Source: Daphnia pulex | Lineage: Eukaryota > Arthropoda > Branchiopoda > Diplostraca > Daphniidae | Direction: 5' to 3' | Length of the DNA stretch: 64,000 nt | Assembly (NCBI RefSeq): GCF_021134715.1 | Contig: NC_060026.1 | Coordinates: forward strand, 62,001-126,000 | In this document: one piece after another, positions 1 through 14,400 of the stretch | How positions within the stretch are numbered: position 1 is the first letter of the stretch | Layout of the letters: every line of letters begins with the position of its first letter | Notes under the pieces: generated by a model | The model's database searches: none | What the model was told of the DNA's origin: nothing | What the model saw: only the letters and a program-made list of their open reading frames with translations | Translations under genes and position numbers: made by a program

Positions 1-905
1 TGTAGTCGGTATCAGTATCGGGAACTGTTGGAAAAATGGTTGGAATACGCAGATTAGTTGCTTTGAAAGCGCGTGCCAGACGTATGTACATTCCACCGAA
101 GCAAGGGTATGTCTTCCTTTTTCTTCCTTTCTTTTTTTATTTTGTTTTCCTTGTGGGTTTTCGACTGACAATTTGATCCGGTTTGCAGCCCACCACCACA
201 CAAACATTTTGCCAGGCTGAACTGAACTGATTTTTCTTTTGTATTCAAATGAGTTTTTAATTGACATTTGTAATTTTTCCTTCAAATTGTGGGGAAAAAA
301 ACTCACAGGGTCGACAAAATTCTTGAACTACTTGATGGATTGATAGGAAAAAGTAACTTTTACGAATTAAAAAGAGTGACCTGTCCTTTTGTAGAGCAGT
401 TAGTTAGGCAAGCAATTTTGGCGGATTTTGGCACAAGTACTGTATATGGATTGCTGGGTAATGACTCTGCGCAGAACTCTACCAACAAATAATGGTTTCA
501 CGCCCGAGCGGCCCGACAGTAGAACTCAAATAATTTTTAAATTAGAGTTCTACCGGTTCTACCTGGTCGGCATTGGAGTTCTATTGTCGGGTACTTTTAA
601 TCCGCCGCAGTTGTAAATGCGAATCATAGGTGGCGATGAAACATGTATTTTAGTCTGCTAAAAAAGAGTCAAAAATAAAATGGCTGAAATTGTCAACCTA
701 CGTGTTTTCCCTAATTTCAGCAGTTTGTGTCAACTAGATCCATTTCTAATTATCCCACATTTCGCAAAAATGAAGAAACAAAAATGAAGAAATTCAAAAA
801 GTGTATGGTAACTTTCATCTTTTTAAAATGGCGCTTAGTATCATTAGATTATTTACACGTGAATGGCATGTGCTGTAACCTGCTTTCTGTTAAAATTTAT
901 TATAG
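1..905. other. Unassigned region upstream of the MRPS35 relic
   Basis: I recognise no complete gene here. A short Arg-rich open stretch starts at an ATG at 36 (MVGIRRLVALKARARR) and runs to a good splice donor near 108. It would suit a mitochondrial presequence exon and could be the first exon of the MRPS35 relic that follows, but its identity is unproven. An open stretch at 303-492 is unidentified. An inverted repeat lies at 512-591. Confidence 0.3.
512..591. repeat. Imperfect inverted repeat
   Basis: The arms at 512-529 and 573-591 are near-complementary, with one mismatch and one extra base (left arm cccgacagtagaactcaa). A nested shorter pair, gtagaactc and gagttctac, lies inside. The sequence could fold into a hairpin and may be the remnant of a small inverted-repeat transposon. 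I could not identify target-site duplications. Confidence 0.5.
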
Positions 906-1568
906 GAGATGACGAATTCCGTTCGCTGGATCTGAGTGCAAACAAGTCGTTGAATATGAGATCTTACGGACGTAAAGTATACAAGAGAGCAGCAGTTCAC
1001 GTTCCAACATAACACGCTTTTGATCAAGATTGGCCCTCAGTCAGGCCAGTTGCCAGAGGTCTTTTCATCCAGCTAGTGTCCTGCTGCCCTTATATCAGGA
1101 ACTGGGTTGTTCCGGGGGCAACACCACCCGGTAAATTTGCCAATGCAGAGTTGATGAAGATCCCCAACTTTCTTCACTTGGCACCACCCGCTATTGAGAG
1201 ACAATGCCAAACATTGAAAAGTGAGAACTCTGCAGTATAAAAGATATTTTAATTAACAAAGCTTTAACCATTATTTGTTTGTAGAGTTCTGCACAGAGTG
1301 CTGTAAGAGTTGGATATCAACGAAAAGATTGAAAATCATTCAATCACAACTAGTGTTTACCTCAATTCTTTCCCTTCATTGAGTGATGCCCGAGCCAGAA
1401 TTGTAACACTCCAGGTCTGAATAGAAGAAAAACAAAACCGCATTTGATTTCCTGTTATAAAAGTAACTCTTTTCTCCCCTCATGTAGGTGAAATTGAGCT
1501 CTTTGATATTGGACAACCATGCCAAGGATAAATTCCTCTTTTTCCTGTACCAGCTGTACGTTTTGTAA
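906..1568 (+). pseudogene. MRPS35: Broken MRPS35 (mitochondrial small-subunit ribosomal protein S35) copy
   Basis: Family landmarks are plain: FDQDWPSVRPVAR near 1020-1060, ANAELMKIPNFLHLAPPAIE near 1140-1200, KKFCTE after an intron at about 1285, and RARIVTLQ|VKLSSLILDNHAKDKF across a second intron that ends at about 1488. In known MRPS35 proteins these blocks follow in the same order; the protein belongs to the mitoribosome small subunit. The copy is broken. A TAA stands just before the DQDWPSV block, two compensating frameshifts enclose an FHPASVLLPLYQELG segment, and a one-base shift plus a stop follow KFCTE. The C-terminal half after DKFLFF cannot be found. Introns are kept, so this is a decayed gene duplicate rather than a retrocopy. 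Sequencing error is unlikely to explain four or more lesions. Confidence 0.8.
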
Positions 1569-3674
1569 GAAACACTTCAGAACTATTTAGGTAAATATGT
1601 TCAACTTTCTAACTGTGAGACTACAGACTTAGTTAGTCGGTGACTATATCTTAACTTTTTTGTTGTAGAATTTTCAGTTGTCTACCTTGTAAATGCTTGC
1701 TAGCTGTAGGTTCTTTTGCAACTTTTATTCTGAAGGATGGACTTTAACTTATGTCATTTTTGTTTTTGTAATTTAACTTATTTAAGTCACATTGTTTCCT
1801 TGATAGTTGATAGTAATTGAGTTTTTTTTAATAAATAGGATTATCAGTCTAGTAAAAGTATGACCTTCTTTGTTGCTGCCCAACGTACACATGGATTTGA
1901 TGCAGCCAGCTGAGGGATTTAACTCTTGTAAATAACGTAAAGTGACATTTATTCCTCTGGATTAATTCATTTCATTTTGGTTATAGGTTCAGTGTTTTAT
2001 GTTCGCGTTGTTGCTGTCCGATGTGGCACGTTGTTGAAGCCTATGCTGGTGAAAGATCTTTCTACATCAAGTTCAATTGGCCGTTCTGATGTTGTGTTAC
2101 CGAAGTTGCATCATATTTTGTTAAATTGTCATCGTGACTATTGCAGTTTACCATTTATAAGTTCAGAAGCAACAAAAAGAAATATGGAATGTTCATGTCA
2201 AACAAATAATAAACATGTTTTTGGGGTTGGGAAAGGAAAGTGGTGGATGTTGGAGGGGGCAGGGAAGATATTTCAAGGTTTGATAAAAGTTCAGTTAATT
2301 TATAACCCTTCAAATGTATCTCTACCAATTGGCAATTAGTCTCCAAACCCCACAAACAAATACCTTCCAATCCCTCCAACCCCGAAAACATACACCTACC
2401 AACCCTTAAATCTATACCCTTAACCCTATAAACCATTGTTAAACCTTAACCATGTAATATCTTTAATAAATAAAAAATAAATACACCATATGAACTAATT
2501 TTTATTTTATTTTTAAAATGTTCAAAAAATTCAATAAACAGAGCGTCCGGTTCAAGACGGTTTACTACTGCACGAGTTTAAACGCAACCCGCCACCACCG
2601 CTGCGGCAATGAGACAAAAAGCGATGGATGAGTTTTGCGGAAATCTGCATCGTCTTTGTAACTTGACTGACGGAGATTTCCACAAAAAATAAACCATGGC
2701 TATTTGTTTCATTGGGTAGTGGGTTGCTTTGTTTAACTCGCACATGCTGTTATAGGATATGTCTACGGCCCCCAGAGATATTTATCTGGACCGAGAAGAA
2801 GAGAGAAGTACGAGGCAAGTTTTACTGGGGAGATGTAGTCATACTAGGCTTCCGGGTTAGACTCATGACCCTCCAAAAGTTTTCATCGGATCATGCGCCT
2901 TCCAAGTCCCCGTTCGACCAGAGCCCTCCCCTCCTCCTGGTTTCACAGCGGGCGAGTGACCACCGGCGGGCGTTGGTTAGTGGTTAGTTAGGGAAACGGG
3001 GCCACAGAAAAGAAGGGAGCCCAGATATGCACTTGTAATTTATCTACAACTAAATAATTTATTGATACGTCTTGAATTTCCGCAATCTCTCTTCAGTTTC
3101 ACGAATGGATAAAGGCTATTAAACAGCGGCGAAGGATTCACCTGAAAGTAGAATGGAGACTTATTTAAAAGTAACAAATTCCCATGTAAGATTGCAGCGA
3201 CAGCAAGTATTACCTCAAATCAATCAATTTTCAGATTATCTTAAATTAGAAATCGTTACGGTGGAAACCGCAACCTCTGAAGTGGCAGCAAAGAATTGGA
3301 TCTGATGAGGGCTTCAAAATCCGGAGTACAACCTAAAAGTGAAGTGAGACAATGGAGACACCAATGTCAAACAGGCAGAGAGTAACAAGCAAGCTGCTGC
3401 AATGAACAGTAGAACTTACAACAGCAACAACAGAACAGTATTCTATACCTCGGGGTGGAACAGAAAAGGACTCGACTGTCGCCAACGATTCGCTGCCGTT
3501 GCGGCGGACTCGGTCGTCACATCTGAGAGAGTGGGTCAATAAGTAAAATCTTCAACGTCAATTGAATGATAAAATGAAAGTAGAGAGAAATTTTACCAGT
3601 GCCTGTATGGGAACTGTCTTCATCCTCCAAAAAGAAAAAACGAGCGATAAAATGGCGGAATTCCAATGTTTAGA
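1569..3674. other. No recognisable gene
   Basis: I see no identifiable coding region. The open frames at 1977-2339 (+) and 2155-2436 (-) have low-complexity composition and no family signature. A short coding-like piece follows an acceptor-like site near 2757 (MSTAPRDIYLDREEERSTRQ), but it stops soon and I do not recognise it. Confidence 0.3.
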
Positions 3675-4414
3675 CTAGTATCCATTCGCCTGGGCGGTTG
3701 AAAACGATCCAGGTTGCCATTCGAGGATAATCTGTTACGAATAAAAAAGAAGTGAAACTATTTAACTTGTTTGGTAGTAAAAGAAAGTCAGAGAAACTAA
3801 TCTTGGTCGTCGCAAATTACCTGTTCCACCCTGATGATTCAAACACAAAATCTCAGTGCTACGCGCACACGGTCAAATATTGATTTGTAACTTTTCTTTT
3901 CATTTCTTGTGTGTGTGATGGACTGTGGGGCGTCGCAAAAAGGCAGTCTGAGAAGTTTTTTTTCGATTGAATAAACATCATCTGCTAAAACATGACTGCC
4001 GTTTTAAAATCTAATTTAGAAATCATCTACACACCTGACATCAGTCTGCGATATTTTAAATTGCCCCGCTCCCCCAGGCTTAAATTTAAGCAAATCCAAT
4101 CCGTCCAGTTTGAGATTTAAATAATCCAAACCTTCTTTCAGGACGTGGCGGAATTTCTTGCCCGGCTGTCGGCTGACGAAAGGGGCCACCACGTTAGCCT
4201 TTGGCGTCTGCTGCTGCTCTCCCTCACTTCCGAGTTCCGACTCGCTAATCATTTCGAACGTTCCCCGTTCAGACTCGAATCGCTCCGGCTCGTCTGCAAC
4301 GGCTCCATCGATTGCTGTTGTTGTTGTTCCGGTTGTTCCAGCGATGGATTCTCCACCTTCTTCGGTTAGGTCGGGACGGGCGAAAAAGCTGAAAAATAGA
4401 AACAGAGTCGTCAT
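3675..4414 (-). CDS. Putative small secreted protein of unknown function
   Basis: I do not recognise the family. The start at 4414 gives a short hydrophobic leader (MTTLFLFFSFFA) like a signal peptide. An acidic, Thr/Gly-rich segment follows, then a more basic part with a Leu/Lys-rich stretch (DYLNLKLDGLDLLKFKPGG). The first exon ends at 4035 with donor GTGTGT. A model with a 10-bp microexon at 3822-3831 and a last exon at 3675-3731 keeps the frame through both joins and ends at a TAG, giving about 150 residues. The leader could instead be intron, because an acceptor-like CAG lies just inside it (…TTTTTCAG|CTTTTTCGCC). The exon body is well supported by its long open frame; the last two exons are inference. 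Confidence 0.45.
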
Positions 4415-4766
4415 AATCAAAAGAAAATTATATAAATAAAGAAAACTGAAATAGCCATGAATTTGGAAGAGATTACATTGGGTGGGCTGACGGCGGGAGA
4501 TGATGTAATCAAAGGACAAACAAGATACGACAAATGGGAGGGGCCCTTCCCCTTGGCGATGAAAAAGAGAAAATTCATTCGCGTAGCCTAATCAGTCCAT
4601 TTTGGTTGATTCAACACTAACGGATACATTACGCACCAGTGCACTCGAACCCACCGAAAAGTCTAAGCAGCGAATAAAGGAAAACTAATTTCGACTTGAA
4701 AACATTCGTGACTGTGAATAAGGAAAACATCACTAAACGTATTCCAGGTATGGGGCAAATATTTGG

Positions 4767-5622
4767 TTGGCGAGTCCCGGCAAAAGTTGTTCTACGTGTC
4801 CCGACGCCGATAACAAACCTGTTGGAGATAAGCACGAAATATCGGACTCTGAGCTCTTTCGATTTTTGCTCGACGAAGCTGCCGAAGCTGAAACAATTCA
4901 AATGCCGGAGATTTTAAAAGACGTCGACAAGAATTGGAAAATCGTTGAATTTGAAACGCACCAAAGCCGGAAGAAGAATAAATCGACACGGCACGTATTC
5001 GTCGTTTTCAAGACGACAAGCATTTTTTCGTTAAGGCCATCAGCCAAGTCATTATTCATTTTCCACAACTGGATCGAATAAAGAACGCCAAGAATTCACT
5101 GGAAATGGATGACATCATCATAGAAGAAGAATTCGATATCTCTTTTTTCGGCAATACGCACCAACAGCGTGAATTGGGTTAGACGTTTGCTGGAAATAGG
5201 AGCCGATCCTAGCAGACGCAACAACAAAGGTCTCACTCCGTTTCAAGTGGCAGCGACGCAAGAAAAAGCAAACGAAATTTTCGACTTACTTCTGGCAAGC
5301 GACAAAGTTGACATCAATGAAGGTGGCAAATTTGGATTGACTGTCCTTCATTTCGCACTGGCAACATCCAACGTGACTGCCGCTCGCTTCCTGTTATCAA
5401 ATGGAGCTGACCCCTACGTCGCTGATGAAAACGGTGTCACTCCACTTCACTTGGCGGCAAATTTTCCAAACTCCTTGGACAAACAACGGGCAGAATGTGC
5501 TACACGGCGCAAAGCAAGTTATCCGGGGGCAAAGTGAAGACATTTCTGATCCTTTGAAAGGCGCCCTGGAGGTAATAGGAAATAAGAAATTCAAACTCAG
5601 ACGATTACGAGTCCTATCCTAA
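4767..5622 (+). pseudogene. Frameshifted ankyrin-repeat protein relic
   Basis: Two clear ankyrin repeats are visible in one frame at 5169-5480: LLEIGADPSRRNNKGLTPFQ, then FLLSNGADPYVADENG followed by VTPLHLAA. The upstream part of the same apparent protein lies in other frames: an acidic segment at 4767-5010, then KHFFVKAISQVIIHFPQLDR up to about 5165. The downstream part (NNGQNVLHGAKQ, about 5480-5622) needs another shift. At least three frame changes are needed and no convincing introns sit at these joins, so I call it a pseudogene. Ankyrin repeats bind protein partners; nothing shows a specific role. It could be a rapidly decaying copy of a gene elsewhere in the genome. Confidence 0.6.
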
Positions 5623-5709
5623 ATCTATAACAATTATCCCATTTACTTTTTCATTTTTCGGTCCATCCCTGGTAGATTGGCAACCCCTGCGGTAAATTCA
5701 AGTTGAAAT

Positions 5710-5818
5710 TCCTCCAGAATCTCGTCCAGAATCTCGTCCAGGATCTCGTCCAGGATCTCGTCCAGCAGCTTGTCCAGCAGCTCGTCTAGCATCTTGTCTA
5801 GCAGCACGCCCAGCAGCG
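5710..5818. repeat. 12-bp tandem repeat
   Basis: About nine imperfect copies of a 12-bp unit of the type gaatctcgtcca / gcagctcgtcta. Read on the minus strand it gives a repeated LDEI/LDEL tetrapeptide inside a 71-residue open frame (5643-5858). I treat it as a minisatellite because no flanking coding evidence supports a protein. Confidence 0.75.
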
Positions 5819-5858
5819 TTGGACGGTCAGCATTCACCTCGGAATAAATACAGAACAT

Positions 5859-7772
5859 TAAAAAATAAAAACAAAGAATTATGGTGGAAAGCCTATACCG
5901 TCAGTCCATCCCATCAGTGCAATTCGCCAGCCAATTATATGTTGTGGCGTTAGATTAATTACTTGAATTGACAACACATCACGTAGCCATCAAGTTGGTT
6001 GTTTCCCAGGCCAATCAATGCGTCTTTCTGTCGGCAGTCAGAGAAGTTATGTCATCATTCCATCAAGTACAGTACAATGGTCTTTAAATATAAATAAAAA
6101 TCGTTGCATTACTTACATCAATACAGAAGCGTATGACCAGTCTCTAAAGTAAAGGTGGTGAATGCCAACCGGATTTCTCTTTCTTACTGGCAAGACTATG
6201 TTGGTGACTTTGAGGCATCTCCTGTCATGATTCCTGTAGTCACCAATAAAGTGGTGAGACTGGACACCATCAGTAACCTATACAGTGGGTACCGGTCGAC
6301 GTTGGTTTCTTGTTGGTCGTCATAGTCTAGTCGGGGTTTCAAGGCCGCCTGCTTTCTTAGTAGTAGTTGGAATTGAACAACAGAATATTTCGAATGAATG
6401 GAGACAGTTTGACATCAAAGAGCATCTGTCGAAACAACTTACCACAGCAACAGTCAGAAGAAAGAGAATCGGAATCCATTCCCTACAAGAGATTTGGGGG
6501 TTCTAACTTCTAAATATCCAATGCTGAAATGGGTCGTCTTTTATACGCCCGCCACATTTTTCTACGTCGATAATAAATTAGAGCCCTCTTGTTTACACTC
6601 ACTTGTGCAAGGCTAAAGCCCAACCGAGACGGTTGTAAACTATGCAGACCTGCTTAAGCACAAAGAACGTCATCAATTCAATACATGAATTCTTTGGGTT
6701 ATTTTTCTATTCACAACTTTCTCAGAATAGTAAAATAAAATAAAAATAATAATAGTAACTTACTTGCCAGTTGCCCTACATATTTCAAGTACTAAAATCC
6801 ATTTCTTTCCACAAGATAACAAAATTTGTCGAGCAGACGAACCTGTAACCCCCTCCCCAAAAAATCCACTCGAGCTATCCACCATCTAGCGGTCAAACCA
6901 TTCATGTTGAAAATTCCAAAATTCAAACAAATGAAATTTTTTATCTAACTAAACGTCTAAACGACACCAAGTGAGAAAAAAACGTCGAAAACAACTCGCT
7001 CAGCTTTTTTTTTTAAGGATCGAAACGATGAGTTGCCTCCTGCCAGAGGTTTGGAAAAGCTCGACAATTTCGATTGTGGCTGATCTTTTCCATCAAATGG
7101 TTTCTGTTATAGAGGATTGCGCTTGTGAAAAGTCTTTGTCGAATAGTTAACCGAGTTTTCTTTTGATATGAAACTGAGATTACATCATAAACTGTCGAGT
7201 ATTACATGAGGTTACCCAAAGAAACACATTTCCTGAATGAATTCTTTTGTTCTCAAATAATGAATGGATGAATGATTGATTGGATTCTAAAAATTGGTCT
7301 TATAAGTTTGTATGTTTTCAAATATTTAAAAAAAAATCGATTTGTGACGCCAATTTTAAAAAGCCAATCGATCCAATATTGAAAATTAAAGCTTTTGCTT
7401 GATCACCAAAGTTAATTGTGCTGATTCAGTGATTGGTGACCTAATAAAAGGGGGTGGTTTTGTGTTGCGGTGTTTTGCTTCTCCCAAAATTAACAACTAA
7501 TTATATACATGCTATCAAGTGCAGCCAACCACTTCGATCATGTATTACAGATACGTTTGGAATGTGCGCCTATAAGGCAGGAAAGATCCCAACTGAAACG
7601 TGCAAGTACCCTGCACCAAAACATGGTAAAATTGTGAATGCATAAAACTGTGTACGTCATTGTTAACAAAACATGCACAACGGATAGATAGTTAGAAAAA
7701 ATACGTGAATGGCGACGCCTTCAATCAGGATTCGTATATACCGATGCAGCCAGCAATGAAGCGAAACGCTGT
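5859..7772. other. Mostly non-coding; one unassigned coding-like island
   Basis: The only coding-like stretch is at about 6160-6330 (+). It reads NANRISLSYWQDYVGDFEAS and then PVMIPVVTNKVVRLDTISNL before a stop. Its composition looks like protein, but I cannot place the family. The rest is AT-rich with scattered stops. Confidence 0.3.
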
Positions 7773-9251
<1,479 letters not shown>

Positions 9252-9416
9252 TTCCTCCCTTTAAGAAAACAAGAAATATTAAGTGAAGTGCATGCTATCT
9301 GAATAACAATAATTGCAATTGCAATAACATCTTACAACAACGAGCAGCTATCAATCGAGATAAGTTCAACTACAGTTCTGCAGTTAAACTGTTGATATCA
9401 AGCATTGGGACGACTG

Positions 9417-9426
9417 GTATTTAAAC
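9417..9426 (-). promoter_or_regulatory. Possible TATA element of the astacin gene
   Basis: The minus strand reads TTTAAATACC about 165 bp upstream of the astacin start codon. The position fits a core promoter with a short 5'UTR, but no transcript start is known. Confidence 0.25.
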
Positions 9427-11468
9427 CCAGTTCTACCTATTTGGAGTGACGCTATTGGCGGCGCACATGTGTCCCCGCCTGATAACGCACAACGGGGGAG
9501 GAGTTGAACGAATCGTAAGCTACTTGTATTAGGAATCGAATTCAGTTGCACCTACCCCTTTATAACTAACAAATCTCCAAACAAAAAAGGCATCTTTTTT
9601 AAATCTCACGACCACATTGGTGATACTTAACTAAATTTCAAATTCTCATTAATAACACATGATCATGAGAAAACTGTATATACTAACTTGGTCTCATGGT
9701 CTCCAATAGTCCATAAACATATTATTCTGAAAACAGCCATCTGCCATCAAATCAATTTACGTATTTTGATTCCTTCTCGCCAAGCAGATAGCCCTATAGA
9801 GAGAAAGACATTTGTGTAAGCTAAACATTTTCATAGAAAAAATTTGTATCCTCTATACCACTCTATACAATGGGAAATTTCCACCATGTTTGGATCAGCA
9901 ATGCTGATCGAAAACAGACTGCAAACCACAAGTCCATTTCAAAGTGACATGCCTTTACAATAACTTAACTTTCTTTCGCTTTCTTTTCAGTGCAACATTA
10001 CCTTATTGTCATTTGAACTGATGAATCTCTGAACAGTTATTATTCCCTGCAAGCAGAAATAAAAATGGTGCATTCATTCAAATACACATTTTTAAAAATA
10101 CATATCATAACATTTTATGTTACCAGAACTGCTACTAATGTGTAGTTTCAAGGTACATAGATAAACACTGCAGTTCAAATAAATTTTCATCATGATGAAG
10201 TAGTGAATTAAGTATTTAGAAGAGAATCCAACCTTCTTATTTTTAGTACTACTTATTTTGTTTGCCTTCCACGTTTCACTAATAATTCATCTGTCAATCG
10301 AAATACTCCGTACCATCGTCTGCACGAGAAAAAGTTGTCAAATAATTTTTAAGATGATTTTCATTTATCTCTAATGAATAACGATTTCTAGAACAAAACC
10401 AGTATTATGCATAATCAAACTTTTATTTTATGGGTTATTTGCAAAATAATAATTTTGTCATTAACTTCTAGGCATTTTGAAGTAATTTAATCGATTATAT
10501 TTTTCCGGGCATAAAGTCACAAGAGAAATTGACACCAAAAAAATTCTGCGATTCTCATAATTCATAACTATATCCAGTGCATAACGATTTGTAGAAAAAA
10601 AACTGTTGGATATCATATGTGTACAGTATATCGTGCTAGAGGGCTGTTGGTTGTGTTGAAGTCCACTCGGCATTTGCCGGTTTCGAAAAAAATATGGTCA
10701 CACAAGTGAACGACACAACATGGTGCGCACACTACAGAGCCTAATCATATATCTACGCAAGTTGGTTTGCAACTGGCCAACACATGCGTGTGTCCATTTC
10801 GAAAAGTGTGATAAACTGAATTATACTGAACCGGAGCTTTTTTTCATTCCCAAACGTTCATGTGAAATATAAACATATAGCATATAGCTGTAGTCCTGCC
10901 GCTGTATAGCCTTCGTCACGCAAAGCACGGCTAATGCACACCGTTTGTCACTGTCTAGTAATCAGTAGCCCATACCTAACCTGACGTGACAATATTTTCG
11001 TTTTTTTTTCAACTGGCAACATATCTATGTGAGCACCTGTCCATCAAGTTATCAAGTTGACGATCTGAAACAGACGTTCTGTCATTTCGAAACGTTTCAG
11101 TGTAGGACAGTAAGCTACGGATAGCACTCGAGTGAACCTGCGTCATGGAAAGAATAACGAACGCAATAGGAACACATATGGCGGGAGAACCCACCACCAA
11201 TGACAGAGCGCCACAAAACATATCGCCGCCTTTTCTCTGCGCGCAGACCGAGCCAGTTGTCAACTGCACGCCCTCTACTATTGGGACTGGGAGGTGGCGA
11301 AAAGACACTGCTCGTATACCATAAGCCGATTTATAAGTAAACCCAGCTCAACTATACGGGTGGATTTCAAATATATTAAGGGGTTACCTCAGCAAATGGA
11401 ATTAGTTGAGCGCCTTACCCGACCACTGGCATTTTGAGGTCCGCTCAAGGCTCGACACTTTTCAAACA
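9427..11468. other. Intergenic, no gene seen
   Basis: AT-rich sequence between the divergent astacin and protease-homologue genes. The open frames at 10461-10673 and 11009-11308 (-) show no family signature and no convincing splice structure. Confidence 0.4.
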
Positions 11469-14400
11469 ATGCATCTTAATGTTTGGGTAATATTTTCGGC
11501 AATTATTTTTCTCTCACTCTTGCGTTTACGTTTAAGTCTACTTTAATGATATTAGACTATTACTACCTTCCTTTTTTTGGTTGGATCCACTTTTTCAAAA
11601 TCTTTCCTCAACATTGCTGGAGGTAATGATCTGTATAAACTTATGATACACAAGTAGAATTATTTCACCAAATAAGTAATTTAATTTAATTTAATTAGAA
11701 AATGACGCTAAAAACTTGAGAATCATTGGTGGAATCGACGCTCCAGCTGGCCAATATCCATTTACGGTAATTGCTCTCTCATTTTCTCCTGATGCCCTAT
11801 TTTCTTATTCATGTCAAGATTCGTATTGAATATAACATTTCATTGCAGGCAAGTATTCTTTCCGTACGGAGTGCTTGTGCTGGAACTTTAATTGCTCCTT
11901 CCTATGTCTTGACAGCGGCCCACTGCGTTACTCTGTAATAATAAGACAAGTTCATGCGTTATTTTAATACGAGTCAAAGTGTTTGGATGAGTTCTTATCA
12001 CCTGTGATGATTTCTTTGCCAGACATTCCACCAGCGCCGATGAGATATGGTATTCCAAGGTGTACCTGAATACGTTGAATGTAACTGGTGGAGGAACGGG
12101 CTCCATTACGAGATCCGTGTCCAAATTTATCGTCCATAAAAACTACTCCAGCATTGGCACTGGTTACGTAAGTCTTTCCATTAGTGTTCTTTTCTTAATA
12201 TTAATATAACGGAAGCTCCTAAACAAGACGAACACGTAAAATTTTAGGTTAATGACATCGCCATCATAGTTTTAGACTCACCCGTAACAACGATTACTCC
12301 AGTCCCAACTGCAGAGGAAACAACAACAACAGCGCAATCAGTAACACAAGAAACAACAACAACTGAAACTTCTACAACAACCGAAGAACCAACAACAACA
12401 CCGGAACCCACAACGACCGAAGAAATCACAACCACCGAAGAACCCACAACAACCGAAGAACCAACAACAACCGAAGAACCAACAACTACTGAAGAACCAA
12501 CAACAACCGAAGAACCAACAACTACTGAAGAACCAACAACAACCGAAGAACCAACAACTACTGAAGAACCAACAACAACCGAAGAACCAACAACTACTGA
12601 AGAACCAACAACAACAGAGGAACCAACAACAGAGGAACCCACAACGACCGGAGAACCCACAACAACCGAAGAACCAACAACCACTGAAGAACCAACAACA
12701 ACTGAGGAACCCACAACGACCGAAGAACCCACAACCACCGAAGAACCAACAACTACTGAAGAACCAACAACAACTGAGGAACCCACAACGACCGAAGAAC
12801 CCACAACGACCGAAGAACCCACAACAACCGAAGAACCAACAACTACTGCAGAACCAACAACAACCGAAGAACCAACAACAACAGAGGAACCAACAACAAC
12901 AGAAGAACCCACAACGACCGAAGAACTAACAACTACTGAAGAACCCACAACGACCGAAGAACCAACAACTACTGAAGAACCAACAACAACTGAGGAAGCA
13001 ACAACAACCGAAAAACCAACGACTGAAGAACCAACAACGACTGAAGAACCAACAACAACAGAAGAACCCACAACGACCGAAGAACCAACAACAACAGAGG
13101 AACCCACAACGACCGAAGAACCCACAACAACCGAAGAACCAACAACTACTGCAGAACCAACAACAACCGAAAAACCAACAACAACCAAAGAACCAACAAC
13201 AACAGAAGAACCCACTACGACCGAAGAACCAACAACTACTGAAGAACCAACAACAACTGATGGACCAACAACAACCGAAGAACCAACAACGACTGAAGAA
13301 CCAACAACAACCGAAGAACCAACAACAACTGAAGAACCAACAACAACAAAGGGACCCACAACAACTAAAGAACTCACAACAACTGAAGAACCCACAACCA
13401 CCGAATCTACTACTTTAAAGCCAACAACGAAACCAACGACGACAACTAAAACTACAACGAAGCCAACCACTAAAACAACTACAAAACCAACCACTAAAAC
13501 AACTACAAAGCCAACCACTAAAACAACTACAAAGCCAACCACTAAAACAACTACAAAGCCAACCACTAAGACAACTACAAGGCCAACCACTAAAACAACT
13601 ACGAAGCCAACCACTAAAACAACTACAAGGCCAATCACTAAAACAACTACAAAGCCAACCACTAAAACAACTACAAGGCCAACCACTAAAACAACTACGA
13701 AGCCAACAACTAAAACAACTACAAAGCCAACCACTAAAACAACTACAAAGCCAACCACTAAGACAACTACTAGGCCAACCACTAAAACAACTACAAGGCC
13801 AACCACTAAAACAACTACGAAGCCAACCACCAAAACAACTACAAGGCCAACCACTAAAACTACAAAGCCAACCACTAAGACAACCACTAAGCCAACCACG
13901 AAAACAACAACGAAAACCACTACGAAACCAACGACAAAAACAACAACAAAACCGACTACTAAAACAACGAAGCCAACCACTAAAACAACTAGAAAATTAA
14001 CAACTAAGAAACGGGCCCTAAGAAATTTCGATAGTTACGAGAGTTCGAACGCCATAATCGCTGGATGGGGACTAACATCTGATGGTGAAAATATTTAGTT
14101 GTTGTTTTCATTCAGTTTTTTTTTAAACTTAAATTTGGATTGATTGTTGTAATGAAAATAGGAGGGTATAGTTCCGACACGTTGAAGGCTGCCGACGTCC
14201 AAATTCTCACTAACCAAGACTGTGGCCAAAAATGGGGCAGCTTATTCAACGTGAATACGATGATGTGTGCCGCCGGATCAACCAGCTCCATCTGTGTGGT
14301 CGGTTTGATTTCTATTTAAAACGATTTAAATTTGGGTCGCTTATTACTTACCATTAATTGTTCGATTTCTTGTTCGTTTCAACCAGGATGACGAAGGTGG

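Noticed and set aside
12244-13980. A 578-residue Val/Gly/Ser-rich open frame on the minus strand
   Set aside because: It is the antisense shadow of the Thr-rich repeat of the plus-strand protease homologue, whose flanks on that strand are clear protease exons.
12330-13995. CRISPR-like regular repeat array
   Set aside because: The repeat is in-frame coding with degenerate units and no unique spacers, in an animal gene.
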